This document shows, piece after piece, positions 53,044-61,827 of a stretch of 64,000 nucleotides of DNA. Position 1 is the stretch's first letter, and each line of letters starts with the position of its first letter. Below the pieces are notes generated by a model. The model searched no databases. It saw nothing but the letters and a program-made list of their open reading frames with translations, and was not told where the DNA came from. The position numbers and the translations under genes are program-made. Source of the stretch: Acidobacteriota bacterium (GTDB lineage: Bacteria; Acidobacteriota; Terriglobia; 20CM-2-55-15); NCBI GenBank assembly GCA_022821145.1, contig JAJEEE010000064.1, positions 1 through 64,000 of the forward strand, in the 5' to 3' direction.

Positions 53044-53273
53044 TCGGTGTCGGCGAGCACCCGCCTGCCGGCGGCGGCGAGGAAGGCGTCATTGTTCTGG
53101 TCGACCTCGCCGCATACCCGGTTCATCGCGTCGGTGACCTCGTCATGCACATGGCGCGCGAGATACTCGACGAGCGCGGCGGCGTACACTTCGCTTCGGG
53201 ACCGCCGTTCCTGCGAAGCCAGTCGTTCGACGCGTTGGAAAACATCGTCGGGGATCGATACGGCCGTTTTCAT
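53037..53273 (-). CDS. MazE-like ribbon-helix-helix antitoxin
   Basis: This 78-residue protein begins MKTAVSIPDDVFQRVERLAS, then RSRSEVYAAALVEYLARH, a ribbon-helix-helix DNA-binding domain, with an acidic C-terminal tail (DQNNDAFLAAAGRRVLADTEW) that would fill the MazF cleft. It lies immediately upstream of mazF with overlap. A TATACT box sits about 10-15 bases before ATG 53273 on the minus strand, but no good -35 was seen. It is probably autoregulated. Confidence 0.9.
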   Translation of the reverse strand: MKTAVSIPDDVFQRVERLASQERRSRSEVYAAALVEYLARHVHDEVTDAMNRVCGEVDQNNDAFLAAAGRRVLADTEW

Positions 53274-53310
53274 ACCCGCAGTATAACCCCTTCCCATGTT
53301 CGTTGGTGTT

Positions 53311-53560
53311 CTTCCACGGCGCCCGTTCTGCCTGGCGCGCCGGCGCGCGCTGGCCGAGAAGCACACCCGCCCCAACACCCACACCCTGTTCGGGCCGACC
53401 GACATCCCCTCGGACAGGCACTTCCGGCAACTGCTCGCCGGCACGCCGTGCGCTCAATTCGACGAGCCGTTCCGCGTCATCACGCTGGTGCCCGAAGGAA
53501 GGGACGTCGACTCCGCCGATGCGGACTGCGCGCGTGCGCTCCTCTGTGCCGACGCTCCGC
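53311..53560 (+). pseudogene. Probable transposase N-terminal remnant
   Basis: The plus strand reads EKHTRPNTHTLFGPTDIPSD and then RHFRQLLAGTPCAQFDEPFRVI. This resembles the region before the DDE domain of several transposase families, where an LFG-x-x-x-IPSD-x-x-x-R-x-LLD pattern is common. Flanking residues decay quickly and no catalytic acid is present. It lies in a 580-base stretch with no intact gene, beside strong hairpins, and fits an old insertion scar. Confidence 0.45.
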
Positions 53561-53625
53561 GGGCCGTGGCGGCGTGGGTGTTGACACGTCAGACATCGGC
53601 TTGTTACAAGGTTTCCGATAAGCCC

Positions 53626-53685
53626 CCCACCATTGCATGGCAACGGTGGGCCGATTGGCCCCGGCGGGTTGGACTCCAACCCGCC
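53626..53685. repeat. Pair of strong hairpins in a gene-free stretch
   Basis: CCCACCATTGC-ATG-GCAACGGTGGG (53626-53650) forms an 11-bp stem with one mismatch. GGCGGGTTGG-ACT-CCAACCCGCC (53663-53685) forms a perfect 10-bp stem, followed by GTAATTCTTTT. GGGCC-GATT-GGCCC lies between them. The T-rich tail makes the second hairpin a possible plus-strand terminator; the cluster could also be a REP-like element or a mobile-element end. Confidence 0.6.
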
Positions 53686-53855
53686 GTAATTCTTTTGGGC
53701 CATGCAGGACAACCGCGTTGCCGTTTCATTCGCCGACCCCGGCTGCGTAGATGACATGGTTTGAGAAGTTCCGACTTGCTCCTGGCCATGCTGGACACTC
53801 TCGGGGTCCATGTCGAGGTGTTCGGCGAGAGGACGGGAATGATAGAAACCTGAAG

Positions 53856-54677
53856 ATGATCGAGCGCCTCACGCGACGGGAGATGCTGGGTCTGCTGGGA
53901 GCCATGACCGTCGGACGGCGCGCGTTCGGACAGGGTGGAGACGCGCCGTTGCTTGGACGGACGACGGGCCTGGAACACCTGGGGTTCACCGTGCCGGACA
54001 CGCGCGCCGCGGCCGAGTTCTACGGACGAATCTTCAATCCGCAGTTGTTTCGGGAGCGGGATGACGAGAACCGGCTCTACGTGACGACAGGCACGGCCTA
54101 TCTGGCCTTCGGCGGGAACGATCCGGACGCGCCGGCATACATCGACCATTTCTGCGCCTTGGTGGACGACTACAGCGCCCAGCGGATGCGGCCGTCGATC
54201 GAGGCTGCCGGGGTCGCGATGACACCGGGCGGCTTCGGCATGCTCCTGGATCCGGACGCGTTGCGCCTCCAGCTTCTGAATGTCCCGGGCGGACTGGCCG
54301 GAACGATCATGCCCGCCGGCCGGATCTCGTTGGATCCGCCGGCGGTCCATGCCGTGGGCCTCGAAACCGTCACGCTCCGGGTATCGGATCTCGACCGGTC
54401 GGTGGAACATTACCGGAAGCTCTTCGGCACGGAAGCTTCCCGGCAGGCGGCGCGCGCGGCGTTCGATGTCGCCGAGACGCAGCTCGTGCTCGAGGAGGCG
54501 GCATCCGGCGAGGCGCCGCGCATCGACCGCTTCTGCCTATCGGTCGCGGGCGTCGACCGGGAGGAGATCACGGGCAGGCTGGAAGACCTGGGCGTCGGGT
54601 TGGCCGCCTCCGACAGCGGAGCGCTCGTCCGCTTCCGGGATCCGAACGGTTTTATCGTCGAGCTGAAGGCCACGTAG
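53856..54677 (+). CDS. Exported two-module VOC (glyoxalase-like) protein
   Basis: This 273-residue protein begins with a twin-arginine-like signal (LTRREMLGLLGAMTVG). Two VOC modules follow: GLEHLGFTVPDTRAAAEFYGRIF to about residue 130, and GLETVTLRVSDLDRSVEHYRKLFG to the end, closing with LVRFRDPNGFIVELKAT. Glu in VELK and His in LEHLGF are at metal-ligand positions. The Tat-type leader suggests export in folded form, perhaps with metal. The activity cannot be named. Confidence 0.82.
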   Translation: MIERLTRREMLGLLGAMTVGRRAFGQGGDAPLLGRTTGLEHLGFTVPDTRAAAEFYGRIFNPQLFRERDDENRLYVTTGTAYLAFGGNDPDAPAYIDHFCALVDDYSAQRMRPSIEAAGVAMTPGGFGMLLDPDALRLQLLNVPGGLAGTIMPAGRISLDPPAVHAVGLETVTLRVSDLDRSVEHYRKLFGTEASRQAARAAFDVAETQLVLEEAASGEAPRIDRFCLSVAGVDREEITGRLEDLGVGLAASDSGALVRFRDPNGFIVELKAT

Positions 54678-54725
54678 CGGCGCCGGGCGAGGGCCGAACC
54701 GCGGAAACTGGGCTAAGATCATCGG

Positions 54726-55619
54726 ATGTTCATGCGCACGCTGGCCGCCGTCACGGGCGGCGTTCTCATGCTCGGCTCCCTGGCCCCCGCACGCGCCCAG
54801 GGCACGTCCGGAACCCCGCCGCGTTCCGAGTGGTACCTGAGCGGCGCCATCGGCGCCAGTTGGGCGTCCGAGCTCGATCAGGAAGGCTGGAACCGGGAAG
54901 GGACCTGCTATCCGACGGACGCCTGCTTCGACGCCGACCCGATTCCCTCGATCTCCGGATACCGCTGGCGTTACACGGTCGACGCCTCGGTTGGACCCCG
55001 TATCGAGTTCGCGGTGGGCCGGGCGTTCAACCGGGTCCGGCTGGAGCTGTCTTTCATTCGGCGGAACCACGGTCTCGACCAGGTGTTCCGCGGCATCCGT
55101 TACCACGACGGTGCGCCCGTCGGCGAACGCTCGGGCGGAACCGTGGTCTCCAACGCCCAGGCGTTCATCGACGACCTGCGCGTTCGGGCGCTGGCCGGGC
55201 AGGTCTTCTACGACTTTCCCACCGCGCCGGGACGGCCGGTCCCGTATCTGGGAATCGGCGTCGGACCGGCGTTCGCCACCGTGCGGGGCGTGCACTTCTC
55301 CACGCGGTACGAAGACACCGGCGGCGGCGATGCGGTCTACGACCCACCGTTGTCGTTCTATGACAGCCGACAGGAGGAGGATCTGTCCGACACGGTGCTG
55401 GCCGCGCACCTGCATGCCGGCATGGACTTCGAGATCAACGAGGGCATGCAGACGGGCGCGCGGCTCAGCTACTCGAAGATGGGCGCGGTGGAAGGCGCTG
55501 GCATATACACGACGCACCCGTGGCACGCCCAGGAGCCGGGTCTGCTGAACCACAACATGTTCGCCGGCGCCGACGGCTGGTCTCTGGGGCTGACGCTTCG
55601 AGTTCGCCTGGGCGACTGA
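54726..55619 (+). CDS. Outer-membrane beta-barrel protein
   Basis: This 297-residue exported protein has the signal LAAVTGGVLMLGSLAPARAQ. Alternating barrel strands include SEWYLSGAIGASWASELD, RVRLELSFIRRNHG, RALAGQVFYDFP, PVPYLGIGVGPAFATVRG and WSLGLTLRVRLGD. One Cys pair (TCYPTDACFD) could form a loop disulfide. It is a P44/Msp2 or OmpA-like barrel type with long loops. It follows the VOC gene by 48 bases and may share its transcript. Confidence 0.8.
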   Translation: MFMRTLAAVTGGVLMLGSLAPARAQGTSGTPPRSEWYLSGAIGASWASELDQEGWNREGTCYPTDACFDADPIPSISGYRWRYTVDASVGPRIEFAVGRAFNRVRLELSFIRRNHGLDQVFRGIRYHDGAPVGERSGGTVVSNAQAFIDDLRVRALAGQVFYDFPTAPGRPVPYLGIGVGPAFATVRGVHFSTRYEDTGGGDAVYDPPLSFYDSRQEEDLSDTVLAAHLHAGMDFEINEGMQTGARLSYSKMGAVEGAGIYTTHPWHAQEPGLLNHNMFAGADGWSLGLTLRVRLGD

Positions 55620-55649
55620 AGGATAGGATTCGAGTATCCGGCGCCGCGC

Positions 55650-56588
55650 CTATCGGAGCGCCAAGCCGTCCGGGTTGCGGCCGACCGGCACCTCGTCGAC
55701 CACGTCCCACGTGGCCGTATCGATCACGTGGACGGCGTTGGAGCCGCCCGACGCCACGAACACGCGTCCGCCGTCGGGCGAGGGCAGAATTCCGCCGGCC
55801 GCCGATCCGACCTGCGCCGTGTCGATGACCTCGCGCGTGGCGGCGTCGAAAACGTACACTTCGCCGGAACCCATCGGGATCAGGACATGCCGGCCGTCGG
55901 GCGTGAACGTCACCCGGTTCGGCCGCTCCCCGACCGCCATGGTGTGGACGACCTCCCGCCGCTCGACGTCGATCACGCTGACCGAGGCGGCGTTGCGGTT
56001 GGAGACCCAGATCTCGGCGCCGTCCGGAGACAGGGCGAAACCCTCGGCCCCTTGGCCGACCGCGATGGCGGCGGCGATGCTGAAGTCGCCGAGGTCCATG
56101 AACGACACGGTGTGGGACTCGCGGTTCGTGAAGTAGGCCCATTCGCCGGCGGCGTCCATGACGGCCATGTGCGTCCCGCCCTGTTCGGAGTCGATGGCCC
56201 GGATGACCGTGTCCGACACGGCGTCGATGAGGACGATCTTCTGGTTCCGCTCACTGGTGACCAGCGCATGGCGCCCGTCGGGCGTGAACACGATCGCGTG
56301 CGGAAAGGCGAAGTCCGGCGTTTCGATTCTCTCGGTCTCCTCGAAACTCTGCAGGTCGACGACCGAGATCGAGTTGCCGCCCGCGTTGCCGACGTACAGC
56401 TTCGAGCCGTCGGGCGCGACGGCCAGTTCGTGCGGGTTCCCGCCGACGGGTATCGTATGCAGGACGTCCAGGGACGCGGCATCGACGATCGAGATCGAGT
56501 CGGCGCCCTTGTTGACGACGTACAGGTGATGACCCGACTGCGCCATCGCGCCGCCGGCCATCAGAACGAATGTCAGAAGCAATCGCAT
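55650..56588 (-). CDS. Exported YVTN-type beta-propeller protein
   Basis: This 312-residue exported protein has a short signal (LLLTFVLMAGGAMAQ) and then seven YVTN-family blades, for example HHLYVVNKGADSISIVDAAS, KLYVGNAGGNSISVVDLQSF, EIWVSNRNAASVSVIDVERR and RVFVASGGSNAVHVIDTATW. These seven-bladed propellers occur in surface-layer proteins and periplasmic quinoprotein-like or carrier proteins. No haem or quinone motif is seen. It sits directly after the small secreted gene at 56614 on the same strand. Confidence 0.88.
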   Translation of the reverse strand: MRLLLTFVLMAGGAMAQSGHHLYVVNKGADSISIVDAASLDVLHTIPVGGNPHELAVAPDGSKLYVGNAGGNSISVVDLQSFEETERIETPDFAFPHAIVFTPDGRHALVTSERNQKIVLIDAVSDTVIRAIDSEQGGTHMAVMDAAGEWAYFTNRESHTVSFMDLGDFSIAAAIAVGQGAEGFALSPDGAEIWVSNRNAASVSVIDVERREVVHTMAVGERPNRVTFTPDGRHVLIPMGSGEVYVFDAATREVIDTAQVGSAAGGILPSPDGGRVFVASGGSNAVHVIDTATWDVVDEVPVGRNPDGLALR

Positions 56589-56613
56589 GAAACCTCCCGT
56601 AGGCGCCGTGTGA

Positions 56614-57012
56614 TCAGGGCTCCGTTTCCTGCTCGCGGGTCACCTCGAAACGGGCGACGTTCGATGATACGCCGGTCGTATCGTCCACCACCCATAATTC
56701 GTGGACGCCGACCAGCAGCAGCAGAGTGTCGACCTCGTGCGTGAAACCGCCGTCGCTGTCGGTCAGCATCGGCAGGAACGGAAACTCGCGCCCATCGGGT
56801 TGGAGCAGGTGCGAGGTCACGTTGGCGCTCGGGGTGAACCCGGAGCCCGTCACGTCCACGAATCGCTTGGCCGGCACGCGGTCCATCGACAACTCGACGG
56901 TCGGAGCGACCTCGGGATCCTGGAAGGCCAACGCCTCTCCCCCGGACACCGAAGTGACGGCGAACACGCCGATCAGCGGCGCCGCGGTCATCTTGATCGA
57001 CAGGCGAAGCAT
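56614..57012 (-). CDS. Small secreted protein, IPT/TIG-like sandwich
   Basis: This 132-residue exported protein has the signal IGVFAVTSVSGGEALA. The mature part has an immunoglobulin-like or IPT/TIG pattern (TVELSMDRVPAKRFVDVTGS, then FTPSANVTSHLLQPDGREFP and a closing GVHELWVVDDTTGVSSNVARFEVT). Such domains bind ligands or other proteins at the cell surface. Only about 90 bases separate it from the IorB stop, but that gap holds two hairpins, so it probably has separate transcription. Confidence 0.65.
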   Translation of the reverse strand: MLRLSIKMTAAPLIGVFAVTSVSGGEALAFQDPEVAPTVELSMDRVPAKRFVDVTGSGFTPSANVTSHLLQPDGREFPFLPMLTDSDGGFTHEVDTLLLLVGVHELWVVDDTTGVSSNVARFEVTREQETEP

Positions 57013-57025
57013 GTTCCGTTCCGAA

Positions 57026-57098
57026 AACGAAGGGGCGGAGGTGTGCAGCCCCCCGCCCCTTCTCGTTTACAAGACGGCGCGCGCCCGAGGCGCGCGCC
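57026..57098 (-). terminator. Two hairpins after the iorB-like gene
   Basis: GGCGCGCGCC-CGA-GGCGCGCGCC (57076-57098) is a perfect 10-bp stem starting seven bases after the iorB stop. Nearer the next gene, AAGGGGCGG and CCGCCCCTT with flanking AACGA/TCGTT (57026-57067) form a second stem; on the minus strand it is followed by TTCGGAACGG rather than a T-run. Together they probably end the iorAB transcript. Confidence 0.6.
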
Positions 57099-57104
57099 TG
57101 CAAC

Positions 57105-59369
57105 TTACGTCCAGCGATAGCCGTCGTGCTTCATCGGCAGTCTCCGGATCCGTTCGCCGGTCGCGTTGAAGACGGCGTTCGTGATCGCGGGGATGGCCGG
57201 CGGCAGCGACGGCTCGCCCAGCCCCGTCGGGGAGTTGTCGGACAGGACGAACTCGACCTCGATGCTGGACGGCGCATGGGCCATGCGCGTCGGCTGGTAC
57301 TCGGGGAAATTGTTCTGGACGACGGCGCCGCCCTCGATGGTGATCTCCCAGTCCATCATGTGGCTCATGGCCTCGATGAACCCACCCTCGACCAGGTTGC
57401 GCGACCGGCTCGGGTTGATGATCTGGCGTCCGATGTCGACGGCCGACCAGACGTTGTTGACCCGGATCTGACCGTTTCCTTCGGCGGTCAAGTCCACGAC
57501 GTAGGCGACGTAGCCGGCGTGCGCGAACTGGAACGCGCAGCCGATGCCGCGCCCGTTCCCCATCGTCGGATACACCGCGTCCCAGTTGGACATGCGCCGT
57601 ACGGCCTCGAGCACGCCCGCGGCGCGCGACGCATTGAACCCTCCGCCGCCGAAGCCGCCGCCGCGTCCACCCCGGCCGCCCGCGGGCTGCGGCTCGGGAA
57701 CCGGGTTGGCCAGCAGGTCCAGGCGGAACTGCATCGGATCGGCGCCCGCCGCGACCGCCAGCTCGTCGATGAACGACTGCATGACGAACGAGACGCCGTT
57801 GGTGCTCGGCGCTCGCAACGCCCCGGTCGGAATCGAGAACGGGGTGATGGGAATGGAGTTGGCCATGAAGTTGGATACGAATCCCCGGGGGAACTCGTTG
57901 GCCGGAACCACCGACGCGACGCTCGGGACGAAGTCGCGGAACGCCGTCAACCGCCCGTCCGCGTCCAGGCCCGCCTTGAAGAAGTGGTATCCGGCCGGAC
58001 GGTACATGTCGAAGTGCATGTCGTCTTCGCGAGTCCACAGCAGCTTGACCGGCACGGTGGGCAACCCGGCCTCCATGCGCTCCTCGCTGACCTGGCGGGC
58101 GATGGCCGCAACCTCGATGTCGTACTCGCTGTAGAGCCGGCGCCCGAAGCCGCCGCCGGAACGCACCAGGTGCATGGTGGCCGCGTCGTTCTCGATGCCG
58201 GCGGACCGGGCGGGATTGGCCAGGCCCGGGATCTGACTCGGCGACCAGATCTCCAGCGTGCCGTCCTCCTTGAAATGGGCCGTGGAGTTCATGGGTTCCA
58301 GCGGCGCGTGCGAGAGGAGCGGGAAGTAGTACTCGGCCTCGAGCACCTGGTCGGCGTCGGCGAACGCCGCCTCGACGTCGCCGATGTTGGCCACGCCCCG
58401 GCCGCCGCCGGCCGGCGCCTCCGAGGCCCGGGACGACAGGCTCGCGGCCTGTTCGTTGTACCGTGTGGTGTTCTCGACGGCGGTCGGACCCTCGTCCCAA
58501 TCCACCTGCAGCTGCTGCCGCGCGTTGTTGGCGACCCACCAGTTGTCGGCGACGATCGCCACTCCGGAGGCGCGCCCGCTGCCGTCCGGGTCGGCGTCCA
58601 CGACGAACGCGTGCTGGATTCCGGGCAGCGCCCGGATCTCGTCGACGTTCGCGCTCTCGACCACACCGCCGAAGACGGGGCACTTGTGGTACGCGGCGAA
58701 CAGCATCCCCGCCGGCTCGACGTCGATGCTGTAGATCGGCTGCCCGGTCACCATCTGGAAGTTCTCCACTCCCGGTACCGGCTGGCCGACGATCTTGAAA
58801 TCGGCCGGGTCCTTCAGCGGCACGGCGGTGATGTCCGGAGGCTCGAGCCTGGACACGGCGTCCGCCAGCGAGCCGTAGGTCGCCTGCCGGCCCAGCCCGC
58901 CGTGGACCACGCCCGACGCCGTCGTCAACTGATCCACCGGAACATTCCAGAGGTCGGCGGCGGCTTCCAGGACCATGGCCCGGGCCGCGGCGCCCACCTG
59001 GCGCATCGTGGTGTAGTTGCTCGGAATCGCCGTGCTGCCGCCTTCGATCTGGCGGCCGTACTTCGGATCGAGGTCGGCCTGCTGGATGTCCACCTGGTTC
59101 CAGTCGACGTCCAACTCGTCGGCGATGATCATCGGCAACGCGGACTTGATGCCCTGGCCGGTTTCCGGGTTCTTGGCGATGATCGTGAACCGGTTGTTGG
59201 GTTTGATCGTGATGTAGACATCGGGCGTCGGGGCGGGCGGCGGCGGTCCGAACTGCGACCGCCCCTCACGGGTCCCGACGTACAGGCCCAAGGCCACTCC
59301 GCCGCCGGTGAGCGACGTCACCTTGATGAACGTTCGGCGATTCAGCGTCGTGTCGGTATTGGCTTTCAT
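57105..59369 (-). CDS. iorB: Molybdopterin-binding subunit of an isoquinoline 1-oxidoreductase-like hydroxylase
   Basis: This 754-residue protein starts with a Tat signal (LNRRTFIKVTSLTGGG) and is therefore exported folded with cofactor. It matches IorB-type aldehyde/aromatic oxidoreductases of the xanthine dehydrogenase family: KNPETGQGIKSALPMIIADE, RSGGGFGRRLYSEYDIEV and the active-site general base Glu in SPTGLGEPSLPP near the C-terminus. It hydroxylates an N-heterocycle or oxidises an aldehyde. A glycine-rich insertion (AGGRGGRGGGFGGGGF) is unusual. It forms a pair with the 2Fe-2S subunit, 10 bases downstream of it. No FAD subunit gene is present. Confidence 0.9.
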   Translation of the reverse strand: MKANTDTTLNRRTFIKVTSLTGGGVALGLYVGTREGRSQFGPPPPAPTPDVYITIKPNNRFTIIAKNPETGQGIKSALPMIIADELDVDWNQVDIQQADLDPKYGRQIEGGSTAIPSNYTTMRQVGAAARAMVLEAAADLWNVPVDQLTTASGVVHGGLGRQATYGSLADAVSRLEPPDITAVPLKDPADFKIVGQPVPGVENFQMVTGQPIYSIDVEPAGMLFAAYHKCPVFGGVVESANVDEIRALPGIQHAFVVDADPDGSGRASGVAIVADNWWVANNARQQLQVDWDEGPTAVENTTRYNEQAASLSSRASEAPAGGGRGVANIGDVEAAFADADQVLEAEYYFPLLSHAPLEPMNSTAHFKEDGTLEIWSPSQIPGLANPARSAGIENDAATMHLVRSGGGFGRRLYSEYDIEVAAIARQVSEERMEAGLPTVPVKLLWTREDDMHFDMYRPAGYHFFKAGLDADGRLTAFRDFVPSVASVVPANEFPRGFVSNFMANSIPITPFSIPTGALRAPSTNGVSFVMQSFIDELAVAAGADPMQFRLDLLANPVPEPQPAGGRGGRGGGFGGGGFNASRAAGVLEAVRRMSNWDAVYPTMGNGRGIGCAFQFAHAGYVAYVVDLTAEGNGQIRVNNVWSAVDIGRQIINPSRSRNLVEGGFIEAMSHMMDWEITIEGGAVVQNNFPEYQPTRMAHAPSSIEVEFVLSDNSPTGLGEPSLPPAIPAITNAVFNATGERIRRLPMKHDGYRWT

Positions 59370-59379
59370 GTCGCCCTCC

Positions 59380-59832
59380 TCAAACGCTGGCCGCGGCGCG
59401 GTGAATCGCTTCGCGGATTCGCATATACGTGCCGCACCGGCACACGTTGCCGTTCATGGCCGTGTTGATGTCGGCGTCGCTGGGATCGGAGTTGTTGGCC
59501 AACAAGGCCGCCGCCGACATGATCTGGCCCGCCTGGCAGTACCCGCACTGCGGGACGTCCAGCTCCATCCAGGCCTGCTGCACCGGATGCGATCCGTCCT
59601 CGGACAGGCCTTCGATGGTCGTCACGGGGGCGCTGACGTTGGCGACGGGCGTCATGCACGACCGGACGGCGCGGCCGTCGATGTGGACGGTGCACGCGCC
59701 GCAGGCGCCGACGCCGCAGCCGAACTTCGTTCCCTTCATCTTGAGAACGTCGCGAAGGACCCACAGCAGCGGCATGTCCTCCGGCGTGTCGACCGTCGTC
59801 GAGGTTCCGTTTACCGTAAATGTGTAGGGCAT
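59380..59832 (-). CDS. iorA: 2Fe-2S subunit of the same oxidoreductase
   Basis: This 150-residue small subunit has both clusters: plant-type Cys39, Cys44, Cys47 and Cys59 (CGVGACGAC then C), and the C-terminal pair Cys96/Cys99 (QCGYCQAG) and Cys131/Cys133 (CRCGTY). It passes electrons from the molybdenum site. ATG at 59832 has GGGAGAAG upstream; longer readings lack a homologous start. It has no export signal of its own, so it would be carried out with the Tat-borne IorB partner. IorAB-type enzymes often deliver electrons to a membrane cytochrome. Confidence 0.92.
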   Translation of the reverse strand: MPYTFTVNGTSTTVDTPEDMPLLWVLRDVLKMKGTKFGCGVGACGACTVHIDGRAVRSCMTPVANVSAPVTTIEGLSEDGSHPVQQAWMELDVPQCGYCQAGQIMSAAALLANNSDPSDADINTAMNGNVCRCGTYMRIREAIHRAAASV

Positions 59833-60005
59833 TGCTTCTCCCGGTCTAGGACTCGTTGCTAGCCGCGCGGCGATGTCCGAAGCACGATCGTCCACACCTG
59901 CGGCCGGACCTATCGAAACTTTCGCAAGAGACTATCACCGTAGGCGGCCGAATTCCAATCAATCGAACACATCGGCCCCGTCGGGCGATCCTGGGGGCGT
60001 TCGGT

Positions 60006-60845
60006 TTATTCGCCGGTCCCGAAAGGCGCGTAATCGCTCCATTCGCGAATGATGCGGCGGCGGATGTTGCCGAATAGAATGCGAAGATCGATCGTCACGT
60101 CGAGCCGTTCCGGAAGCCAGACCCCATCGGCGACGCGGACGTATTCCATCCGCCCGGTCGCGCCGCGCAGCGTGCCGAGAATCCCGCCCCAGAAGCGGAC
60201 CGGCTCGGTCAACTCGAACTCGGCGCGGATGAGGCCGTAGTCGTCCCGCGCGATCCACAGCCTTCCGGTGGCGTTGTTGAGCGCCGTGTCGATGCTGCGC
60301 CGGACGGGCAAGCCGCCGGAACGGGGCTCCATGTAGAGGATCCAGGACGGATGGCCGTCGACGGTATCCTCGCCCTGGAGGGTGAACCGGTACCGGTCGA
60401 CGAAGTCCCGGTCGAACTCGACACGGGTCTCGACCTCGGGCGCCGGGTCTTCGCCCCGGGCAACGCGCTCGCGGACTTCGCGGATGAACGCCTCCTTGCG
60501 GTCGGCCTCGTCGCGGACTTCGTCCTCATCGAGCGGCTCGCCGTCGCGGGCGATGAGCTCCTCGTACGGCGCGCCCACGACCGCGTACTGGCGATATGTC
60601 TGCCGCTCGGTTTCCCGGACCTGGAGATCGGCGTCCAGGTTCTCGGTGGTCGTCAGGATCAGGGACTCGAATGCCAGCTCGGCCCGGGACTCGCGCTGCG
60701 ACTCGACGCGGTCGACAGCCCGCGCGACGATCTCGTCGGGCGACAAGACCCCCGGTTGCGCACCGGCGGTCGGCGCCGAAACCAGGAATCCCGCGAGAAC
60801 CGAGAGTTTCAAGGCGGAACGTTCGGTGTGAGTCGTCCGCTTCAT
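60006..60845 (-). CDS. Exported LolA-like protein of unknown role
   Basis: This protein of about 279 residues has the signal KLSVLAGFLVSAPTAGAQ. The mature part has an acidic helix (ELIARDGEPLDEDEVRDEAD), then a curved-sheet pattern (RYRFTLQGEDTVDGHPSWILYM, GRLWIARDDYGLIRAEFEL, MEYVRVADGVWLPERLDVTI) reminiscent of LolA/LolB or outer-membrane lipoprotein-sorting proteins. It may carry a hydrophobic ligand across the periplasm. It stands alone between the iorAB pair and the ParE/Phd pair. Confidence 0.65.
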   Translation of the reverse strand: MKRTTHTERSALKLSVLAGFLVSAPTAGAQPGVLSPDEIVARAVDRVESQRESRAELAFESLILTTTENLDADLQVRETERQTYRQYAVVGAPYEELIARDGEPLDEDEVRDEADRKEAFIREVRERVARGEDPAPEVETRVEFDRDFVDRYRFTLQGEDTVDGHPSWILYMEPRSGGLPVRRSIDTALNNATGRLWIARDDYGLIRAEFELTEPVRFWGGILGTLRGATGRMEYVRVADGVWLPERLDVTIDLRILFGNIRRRIIREWSDYAPFGTGE

Positions 60846-61025
60846 CCGCGACCCATCCTTACTCCACAGGTTATCCAAAAAACAGGCTATCCGACTTCGA
60901 CTGCAGGCGGCAATCGTGACGGCGCCGATCGGCCCCATCGGGAAGTACCGGTCTGTGCCGTCCGACGAGGATTGGGAAAAGTCGCTTCGCCACGATTCGA
61001 GAGGGGCTGGCCGAGCGTCGATCCC

Positions 61026-61337
61026 TCAGGCCTCGTCGTCCTCGAGTCGCGCGAGCAGTCGTTCGCTGCGCCACACCCTCACGAGCCTCACATGTTTCGG
61101 ATCGCGACGGTAGATGATACGAAACGGGGGATGGATCAACTCGCGGAGGAACGGCTGGTCGAACTCCGGCACCGGCCGGCCCATGTCCGGATGGCGGCGA
61201 AGCATTTCGACACGAGTGACGATGTCCTGGACGAGCCGGTCGCCGATGTCGGGCGCACCTTGATCCGAATACCGACTTCTGATGGCTGCCAGGTCCGCGA
61301 TCGCCGACTCGGCGAGACGGATCGTGAGCCTTGGCAT
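61026..61337 (-). CDS. ParE/RelE-family toxin
   Basis: This 103-residue protein has the ParE fold order: LTIRLAESAIADLAAIRSRYS, IVTRVEMLRRHPDMGRPV, FLRELIHPPFRIIYRRD, VRLVRVWRSERLL. ParE toxins inhibit gyrase and RelE toxins cut ribosome-bound mRNA; the sequence alone does not separate the two. It starts four bases after the antitoxin stop, in the common antitoxin-first order. Confidence 0.9.
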   Translation of the reverse strand: MPRLTIRLAESAIADLAAIRSRYSDQGAPDIGDRLVQDIVTRVEMLRRHPDMGRPVPEFDQPFLRELIHPPFRIIYRRDPKHVRLVRVWRSERLLARLEDDEA

Positions 61338-61341
61338 TCAG

Positions 61342-61611
61342 TTACGTGAGACCGAGGCGCGCCTTGGCGTCCGCCAAGGAGACTTCCCGGCCGGCCTCCA
61401 GGTCGGCGAGTCCTGCGACCACGGCGCGCATGAAGGCGCGTTCATCCTCGGCCGACTCATATTCGTTGAGCGCCTGAACCACGGCAACCCCGCGGCCACG
61501 GTTGGTGAGAAGCACTGGCCGGCGTGCTTCCGATACATGCTTGACGACCCGCCCGGGATTGACTTTGAGGTCGGTCAGGGGAACCACATCCTCCGAGAAT
61601 CTCGTATTCAT
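61342..61611 (-). CDS. Phd/YefM-family antitoxin
   Basis: This 89-residue antitoxin begins FSEDVVPLTDLKVNPGRVVK and continues RRPVLLTNRGRGVAVVQAL, the Phd/YefM DNA-binding fold. The C-terminal half (AVVAGLADLEAGREVSLADAKARL) would bind the toxin. GAGGTG lies before ATG 61611. It heads the pair; the inverted repeat about 40 bases upstream is a likely operator. Confidence 0.9.
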   Translation of the reverse strand: MNTRFSEDVVPLTDLKVNPGRVVKHVSEARRPVLLTNRGRGVAVVQALNEYESAEDERAFMRAVVAGLADLEAGREVSLADAKARLGLT

Positions 61612-61640
61612 CGATCACACCTCAGTGCTGTCAAGTGGTC

Positions 61641-61666
61641 AAATAATAACACCTGAAAACAGGTGC
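61641..61666. promoter_or_regulatory. Inverted repeat upstream of the Phd/ParE pair
   Basis: CACCTG-AAAA-CAGGTG (61651-61666) is a perfect 6-bp inverted repeat next to an AT-rich CAAATAATAA (61641-61650). A TTGACA lies on the minus strand about 20 bases before the antitoxin start. The arrangement fits an autoregulated TA promoter, though the exact -10 is not clear. Confidence 0.5.
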
Positions 61667-61827
61667 TGCCAGTGATCGTGCGAGCGTCACCGTTCCGCGT
61701 TCTCCGTGCCGGACTCCGCACAACGCCCCGCCGTGACACGCGAGTTCAAGGGGCCTCCGGTCGCCGCGCCCGGTTTGAGTTGCTTTCTGGGCGCGGGTTG
61801 CGTAGCGTCCCATCGCAAGGAGCCGTC

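Noticed and set aside
57126-59468. 780-residue plus-strand frame across iorB
   Set aside because: No motif; the minus-strand gene has cofactor-binding signatures and a Tat signal.
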